In this document: positions 34,871-39,394 of the stretch, one piece after another
Numbering within the stretch: position 1 is the first letter of the stretch
Layout of the letters: each line of letters opens with the position of its first letter
Source of the DNA: an uncultured Lachnospiraceae bacterium
Lineage (GTDB): Bacteria; Bacillota; Clostridia; Lachnospirales; Lachnospiraceae
DNA: 39,394 nt
Reading direction: 5' to 3'
Assembly: GCA_947570615.1 (NCBI GenBank)
Contig: CANOVJ010000038.1
Coordinates: 1 to 39,394, forward strand
Position numbers and translations under genes: made by a program
Notes under the pieces: model-generated
What the model was told of the DNA's origin: nothing
The model's database searches: none
Seen by the model: the letters and a program-made list of their open reading frames with translations, nothing else

Positions 34871-34926
34871 AATATATCCACACCTTTCCATAAACGAACC
34901 CTGTCTCTGATAAATTTGACACCTCT

Positions 34927-34932
34927 ATTATA
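34927..34932 (-). promoter_or_regulatory. Extended -10 box of the toxin-antitoxin operon
   Basis: On the minus strand TGGTATAAT is an extended -10 with no good -35. ATGCATACATATGT just upstream has overlapping short palindromes suited to ribbon-helix-helix binding. In the gene-free stretch 34871-35199 I see only this and the mgtC promoter; an open frame across it looks non-coding. Confidence 0.5.
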
Positions 34933-35104
34933 CCACATCTGTAAACATATGTATGCATCCGACTACAAATTATCAACTACCCTGCTGCTTCTCCAAGTTG
35001 CGCTCCAATTCATGACTATTATTGTGCATCCTGCTCAGAAAGTCAATAGGAATGAATACAAAAATAATATGATCGCAGCATACGCAAAGAAACGCATCCC
35101 ACAC

Positions 35105-35133
35105 TTGGAAAATACAGGATCATGTTGTAAAAT
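35105..35133 (+). promoter_or_regulatory. Promoter of the mgtC-like gene
   Basis: TTGGAA, a 17-base spacer and TAAAAT give a leader of about 60 bases. That is too short for the long Mg-sensing leader of Salmonella mgtC. Confidence 0.55.
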
Positions 35134-35199
35134 AGAAGCCAGACAGGACATATCATAACCGCACCTTCATTCTCACCCGAAAAGACACGGAGGCCACAA

Positions 35200-35898
35200 A
35201 TGATCCTTGAACAGATCCCCCTGCTGAGCGAACTGACCCTTCCTTCCATCATCCTGCGAACCTTCCTGGCCATGCTGCTGGGCGGGATTCTGGGCTACGA
35301 GCGGGAAAAGCGGCACCGCCCGGCAGGATTTCGCACCTACCTGGTGGTATGCCTGGGCTCCACCCTGGCCATGATGGTAGGACTTTTTATCTCCAATACC
35401 ACGGGAACCTCCGACGCCGGACGCATTCCGGCGCAGGTCATCAGCGGCATCGGCTTTCTGGGGGCGGGGACCATCCTGGTCACAAGGCAGAATCAGGTCC
35501 GGGGACTTACTACTGCCGCCGGGCTCTGGTCAGTGGCATGTCTCGGCCTGGCGCTGGGAGCAGGCTTCTACACCGGCGCGCTGGTGAGCTTTGCCGCCAT
35601 CTGGATTTCCATAAAGCTTCTGCGGATCGTGGACCGGCATCTCCATGCAGGCAACTCGGATTTTGCTGCCCTGCGGGTGGAGTTCTCCACCATGGGCGAT
35701 ATGAGCAATTTTATTTCCTTTGCGAAGCAGAGAGGATGCGTGGTTGAAAATCTGGAGATGACCCGGATCAAAAACAGCGATGATACTGCCGTCATCTCCG
35801 CCGTTATCACCCTGCGCTTTAACAAGACTGTGACCTTCCCTCAGATCGTTGAAATTTACGGGAATCTGGAGGGGGTGCTTATGATGGAGACGCTGTGA
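35200..35898 (+). CDS. MgtC/SapB family membrane protein
   Basis: The 232-residue protein has four or five N-terminal membrane segments with the family stretch LLGGILGYEREKRHRPAGFRTY, AQVISGIGFLGAGTIL and VRGLTTAAGLWSVACLGLALGAG. A C-terminal ACT-like cytoplasmic domain (FAALRVEFSTMGDMSNFISF onward) follows. MgtC proteins affect Mg2+ stress tolerance and F1Fo-ATPase in pathogens; most bacterial members are of unknown role. CGGAGG six bases upstream sets the start. Confidence 0.92.
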   Translation: MILEQIPLLSELTLPSIILRTFLAMLLGGILGYEREKRHRPAGFRTYLVVCLGSTLAMMVGLFISNTTGTSDAGRIPAQVISGIGFLGAGTILVTRQNQVRGLTTAAGLWSVACLGLALGAGFYTGALVSFAAIWISIKLLRIVDRHLHAGNSDFAALRVEFSTMGDMSNFISFAKQRGCVVENLEMTRIKNSDDTAVISAVITLRFNKTVTFPQIVEIYGNLEGVLMMETL

Positions 35899-35914
35899 AA
35901 TTCACACGCTCTGA

Positions 35915-36549
35915 TCATACCCCCGACAGTCTGCGGATGGTTTCCACATCCTCTTCCAGCCCCCATTCTCACCCCTGTTCCTCTGTCACACCGCGCTTTA
36001 AGCTCACATACGCCATCAGAATGAAAATAAGATAAATCAGGAAAAACAGCCCCAGCTTTCCCAGGAGACGAAACTGACGGCGGCAGCGCCCCATCCCGGC
36101 GAGCTGCTGTATGGTCAGAATGGTGGCCGCGACATCCTCCTTCACCTGAGAGCTGGCGTAGAGGGTCTCAAAATAACGATCCGCCGCCTCGCCGTCCATA
36201 CCCTCATATTCGTCTGCCCGTTCTCGCCCCGATAGATCCCGTACTGCCGCCAGTCCTTTACCGGGATCTTTTCGCGAATATATGCGGGATAATCCTCAAA
36301 ATCCCCGTCCGGATTTCTCGTTCCGACAAACAGATCAAAGCTGCCTGTCTGTATGACCCGGTTCTCAAAAATCGCCCGGAAGATCAGCCCCAGCTCCCGG
36401 CTGCGTCTTTCCAGCATAAAACATGTGGTGTAATGCGCCAGCCAGCCCATGATCCCCACGGCCATGACCACAGTGACAAAATACACCAGATAATCCCGTG
36501 CCTGACGGGAAGCGTTGCGCAGAGGCAATTCAGATAACGTCACTTCCAC
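35915..36549 (-). pseudogene. Decayed FtsX-like ABC permease
   Basis: The N terminus (MEVTLSELPLRNASRQARDYLVYFVTVVMAV) and HYTTCFMLERRSRELGL are recognisable from antimicrobial-peptide-type (BceB-like) FtsX permeases, but they are joined with most of the membrane domain missing. The frame shifts near 36215: the sequence goes from RGENGQ in one frame to DEYEGMDGEAADRYFETL in the next. A TGA at 35969-35971 interrupts a frame that stays coding-like (EWGLEEDVETIRRLSGV) up to 35915. At least three lesions show it is not functional. No ATPase partner remains. Confidence 0.7.
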
Positions 36550-36635
36550 TCCCTTTCAGACATATGCGCGGCAGCGTCTGCGTCTGCCGTCTGGCTTTCG
36601 AAAAAGCGGGCGGCGTCCCTCCTGAATCTTCTCAC

Positions 36636-37832
36636 TCAGCCCTTTTCGACAATATCCTCAGCCCCGTGAAAAGCGGCTAAATCCTGTAAAGCCTGTTCGA
36701 TACCCCTGTGATCGTCAAACGCGGAATCAAATATATTTCTCTCTTTTATTATGAATCTTTTGGTCCGCCACTCCATCTTGCAGTCAAAATACCCGACAAA
36801 CCGGTTTCCTGCAAGGATCGACAGCGGCCATTTCATCCCCTTTTTTTTGAAATACTCAAATGTATATGAATAGTCAAAAAATGTTTTCAGCCATGTCTGG
36901 TCCCGCACAAGAATATCCATGGGGGAAATGAGACGGATCTCTTCGCTGTCCTGATCCGTATGTTTATTAAGTCGGTCTGCCTTTGAGGCGTGGATATAGC
37001 ATGACTTTTTTCCGACCTTCACCGGTGTTATTTTTCCTTCCCGCTCCAATCCGGAAAAGAAGGGCGCAATATCAGCAGTCGGAATTCCCGTTATATGAGA
37101 GATATGTACGGGATATGTCACTCCAAAAGAAGCTATAAGCTTTTCGATGATATATGCTCTGGCGTCGTCTTTGGAGATTCCGGAGTCTGGCCATTCATTT
37201 ATACCCAGGTTTTCCTTCAGGATATAAAGCGGCTCTCTGAATGTACCCGGATTTCTGCCGCAGGTTACCAGATCGGTCTTTCGTTTCAGTCTGTAAAATG
37301 CGCGGAATATGGGCAGCTCAGAGCTGAAATCGCCTGTCTTTCTTCCTTTTATATACGCATCCCATTCATCCGATAAATGCAGGCTCTCCCAAATCTGGCC
37401 GGTGGTCATACCGGGCTGATCCTTCAATCCCTTCTTCAATTCCTCTTCCGCAGCCCGATCGCCCGGAGTGTCCGCCGCCGCCAGATAGCTTTCATCCGAA
37501 GAGCCCCATCGTACAACATCCTTCAGTGCGGCACGATAAATTGCAAATTCATCGGTTGGAACAAAAAACATATTGCGTCTGAAAGCAAATGCTTCTGTAA
37601 TTTTAAACTCCTTATACACCGCAGCGTCCAGGTCCCCGACAGCAAAGTCCTTCTTTCTGTTCCAGAGCATCATATAATGGTTCAAATGGATGGTTGGATT
37701 CGGATCATACTGCAGGCCGCATATATCCGAGACGATCTCCTCAATACTGTCGGAGCTTTTTTTGTCCAGGCGCTGGCTCGAAATAATTATATTGCGAATC
37801 GCCGACTTTTCATCACAGATCTCGTTCCTCAT
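36636..37832 (-). CDS. Winged-helix DNA glycosylase-like protein (YcaQ/AlkZ, HTH_42)
   Basis: The 398-residue protein is of the HTH_42 group, which includes DNA crosslink-repair glycosylases AlkZ and YcaQ (AlkX). It has CGLQYDP near residue 42, matching the QxD catalytic-type motif of the YcaQ branch, winged-helix repeats in the middle (GMTTGQIWESL, THISHITGIPTADIAPFFSGLEREGKI-like) and the C-terminal signature LISPMDILVRDQTWLKTFFDYSYTFEYF then GYFDCKMEWR. The start at 37832 is preferred because AGGAGG lies upstream; 37859 is possible. Substrate lesions are unknown. Confidence 0.82.
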   Translation of the reverse strand: MRNEICDEKSAIRNIIISSQRLDKKSSDSIEEIVSDICGLQYDPNPTIHLNHYMMLWNRKKDFAVGDLDAAVYKEFKITEAFAFRRNMFFVPTDEFAIYRAALKDVVRWGSSDESYLAAADTPGDRAAEEELKKGLKDQPGMTTGQIWESLHLSDEWDAYIKGRKTGDFSSELPIFRAFYRLKRKTDLVTCGRNPGTFREPLYILKENLGINEWPDSGISKDDARAYIIEKLIASFGVTYPVHISHITGIPTADIAPFFSGLEREGKITPVKVGKKSCYIHASKADRLNKHTDQDSEEIRLISPMDILVRDQTWLKTFFDYSYTFEYFKKKGMKWPLSILAGNRFVGYFDCKMEWRTKRFIIKERNIFDSAFDDHRGIEQALQDLAAFHGAEDIVEKG

Positions 37833-37899
37833 ATAATCCTGTCCTCCTGTACTGTTCATTTTCTGATCATTTCCTTGTCAGACCTGCTGATTAATCTGT

Positions 37900-37905
37900 A
37901 TTATA
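37900..37905 (-). promoter_or_regulatory. Possible -10 box of the YcaQ-like gene
   Basis: A TATAAT on the minus strand lies about 70 bases before the start codon; no good -35 is seen. Confidence 0.35.
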
Positions 37906-38016
37906 CTAAATAACCATGCTTTCAGCTACCCTCTGACACACTCTTTTTTGTGCATGAAAAGAGAGGCAATAAGCAGCCCAAAGAAGTATAATGATCACTG
38001 GAAAGGAGGGGTGTCT

Positions 38017-38523
38017 GTGAAGTCTTATCCCCCTGTCAGCTTCAAAATAACCGTAAAAGGAGTAGAAGAATTGAATTATCGTATTGAAGAAAAAACAGCC
38101 TTTCGCATTGTGGGAGTATCCCATCCGCTGGATAAGGAAATAGAAAACAATTTCGCGGCCGTACCGCAAATGTGGCAGAATGCTGCTATAAACGGCACAT
38201 TGGAGAAGATTACGCCGCTTATGAATAATCTCCTGGGTGTAAGCGTTTGCACTGACGAAGAGGACTGGCGATATTTCATAGCTGTGTCCTCGTCCGCCGA
38301 AATCGACAATTCCCTGGACGAATATGTTGTTCCTGCCTGCACATGGGCTGTTTTCAGCGGAACCGGTACAGGAATGTCAATTCAGGAACTGGAACAGCGC
38401 ATCATTACAGAATGGCTTCCGACATCGGGATTTGAATTTGCCAACGCTCCCGATATAGAGGTCTATCTAAGTCCCGACCCCGATAACTTGCAATATGAAG
38501 TCTGGGTGCCTGTTAAAAAATGA
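38017..38523 (+). CDS. Stand-alone GyrI-like effector-binding domain protein
   Basis: The 168-residue protein starts with GTG behind AAAGGAGGGG. It matches the C-terminal effector domain of AraC/GyrI regulators: SYPPVSFKITVKGVEELNYRIEEK, then FRIVGVSHPL, EDWRYFIAVSSS, TWAVFSGTG and YEVWVPVKK. The opening residues are those that normally follow the helix-turn-helix in such regulators, but that DNA-binding part is absent. It may work as a free drug- or ligand-binding protein, or be a relic of a truncated regulator. A TATAAT at 37987-37992 could drive it. Confidence 0.75.
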   Translation: MKSYPPVSFKITVKGVEELNYRIEEKTAFRIVGVSHPLDKEIENNFAAVPQMWQNAAINGTLEKITPLMNNLLGVSVCTDEEDWRYFIAVSSSAEIDNSLDEYVVPACTWAVFSGTGTGMSIQELEQRIITEWLPTSGFEFANAPDIEVYLSPDPDNLQYEVWVPVKK

Positions 38524-38645
38524 TTTTTTACCAGGTCGTATAAGCGCTCTTTTTCTCATGTTTTTTTATTAATCAACCTCGAGGTGGCCCCGCCTGCCGG
38601 CATTCTTTATACTGTAAGAGAAATCCGGAAGAAAGGAAAAAACCG

Positions 38646-39236
38646 ATGGGCCGGCTGAGGAGAACAGAATATGAGATTGTACCCAGGGAGTCGTTTTCCG
38701 TGATACGCGACTGCCCTGGATGCAATGCCAGGACACATTTTATTAATACCGGAAAATTCCGAATCAACGGAAACGGTAAGAAGCTGGATGTATGGTTAAT
38801 CTATCAATGTGAAAAATGCAGACATACGCTCAATCTGGCAATCTGGAAGCGGGTGAAGGTTTCCTCCATACCGCAGCAGGAGTACAGCCGTTTTCTGAAT
38901 AACGACGAACAGCTCGCGGAATATTACGGCCGCAGTATCCGGCTGTTTCAGAAAAACAGGGCAGAGATCGATCCCGGGCGGCTGGACTGCGACTTTGTGA
39001 AATGCGACGACACAACACAGGAGACCGACTGCCTGGATCAGACAGTGATTATCATCCATAATCCCTGTGAGCTGAAAATCCGACCGGAAAAACAGCTTGC
39101 CCGGGTTCTGGGGGAATCTGTGAGCCGGGTCCGCAAAATGATACTGGAAGGCGGGCTTGTGCAGGTAAACGCCTCGTCCCGGTGCATCGAGTTCACATCC
39201 GCCCGCATACCGGAGCTGATCAGCAGATCCCTGTGA
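38646..39236 (+). CDS. DUF1062 family protein with zinc-ribbon
   Basis: The 196-residue protein has a Cys4 zinc ribbon (CPGCNARTHF, then YQCEKCRHTLNL) and a C-terminal S4-like part (LARVLGESVSRVRKMILEGGLVQVN), which suggests RNA or nucleic-acid binding. The conserved middle GKKLDVWLIYQCEKC is typical of DUF1062. Function is unknown. GAAAGGA lies upstream of the ATG. I see no linked partner. Confidence 0.85.
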   Translation: MGRLRRTEYEIVPRESFSVIRDCPGCNARTHFINTGKFRINGNGKKLDVWLIYQCEKCRHTLNLAIWKRVKVSSIPQQEYSRFLNNDEQLAEYYGRSIRLFQKNRAEIDPGRLDCDFVKCDDTTQETDCLDQTVIIIHNPCELKIRPEKQLARVLGESVSRVRKMILEGGLVQVNASSRCIEFTSARIPELISRSL

Positions 39237-39311
39237 TTTTGAATGGCCTGCGTGACCAGCTCCTCCAGACTCATCTGCCGGATCAGGAAATCCCGCTCCG
39301 GGCTCTGTGTC

Positions 39312-39380
39312 TTATGCGTCTGGCTCTTTGATAATAATTATGTCAAATCCTTTTCTTTCATAAAGCAGATGCTTATACTC
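39312..39380 (-). pseudogene. Short remnant at the right edge, GNAT-like tail
   Basis: Between two stop codons the minus strand encodes YKHLLYERKGFDIIIIKEPDA. LYERKGF resembles the C-terminal strand-turn of GNAT acetyltransferases. There is no start and the frame is closed upstream, so it is at most a fragment. Confidence 0.25.
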
Positions 39381-39394
39381 TTATTTCTTCCTAG

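Noticed and set aside
34916-35158. An 80-codon plus-strand open frame between the antitoxin and mgtC genes
   Set aside because: No ribosome site, no recognisable motif, and it runs over the toxin-antitoxin and mgtC promoters.
38576-38613. ACCTCGAGGT palindrome before a TATACT as a MerR-type operator
   Set aside because: No -35 box at a suitable distance and no regulator gene adjacent; too weak to call.
39038-39274. A 78-codon minus-strand frame overlapping the DUF1062 gene
   Set aside because: Mostly antisense to a well-supported gene, with no ribosome site or domain.
1-39394. CRISPR arrays, tRNA or rRNA genes, integrases, complete insertion sequences
   Set aside because: No regularly spaced repeats, cloverleaf or rRNA signatures, recombinase genes or paired terminal inverted repeats were seen.

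Overview
The window looks like chromosomal DNA of a moderately GC-rich anaerobic Clostridia, most likely a Lachnospiraceae-type gut bacterium. The evidence is strong AGGAGG-type ribosome binding sites, SigA-like promoters, lipobox signal peptides, LplB/LplC/YtcQ-type sugar ABC transport under an AraC regulator, CarD, PopT (DUF368), DUF6020 and DUF1062 proteins, and a multicopy-type AAA-ATPase/PD-(D/E)XK protein. I see no rRNA, tRNA, CRISPR array, phage module or complete insertion sequence. The species assignment is inference.

Layout. 1-5.3 kb: minus-strand metabolic genes (an edge fragment, purC, an XRE-methyltransferase fusion, popT overlapping hisC, a family 2 glycosyltransferase). 5.4-11.8 kb: a palindrome-rich intergenic region, a DUF6020 membrane protein, an AraC regulator converging on it, a divergent galactokinase-like kinase, the AAA-ATPase/nuclease-fold protein and a GNAT remnant. 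11.8-15.1 kb: a polar amino-acid ABC operon with a terminator between binding protein and permease, followed by a methyltransferase. 15.2-21.4 kb: a cell-envelope block with a large Cys/His-repeat surface protein behind a leader terminator, an acyltransferase, a propeller-like lipoprotein whose consensus promoter abuts its start codon, and a GT-C glycosyltransferase.

21.4-25.8 kb: a three-gene minus-strand operon (histidine phosphatase, ROK sugar kinase, and a 967-residue protein joining a Tet(M)/EF-G-like ribosomal GTPase to a C-terminal Rae1/YacP-like NYN ribonuclease domain). This fusion is the most striking item in the window. Rae1 cuts mRNA in the ribosomal A site and Tet(M)/EF-G proteins enter that site, so the architecture suggests a self-delivering ribosome-targeted nuclease. 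The loop that carries the Tyr-Ser-Pro-Val-Ser motif in Tet(M) is replaced here.

26-34.1 kb: a CarD regulator, then a sugar ABC locus (two permeases, a binding-protein gene broken by an internal deletion and frameshift, a membrane-anchored AraC sensor-regulator) and a PHP-domain phosphoesterase followed by a cluster of palindromes. 34.1-39.4 kb: accessory genes, comprising a RelB-like/PIN toxin-antitoxin pair, MgtC, a decayed FtsX-like permease, a YcaQ/AlkZ-like winged-helix protein, an orphan GyrI-like domain and a DUF1062 protein. Several genes here are decayed, which fits a region under weak selection or with turnover.
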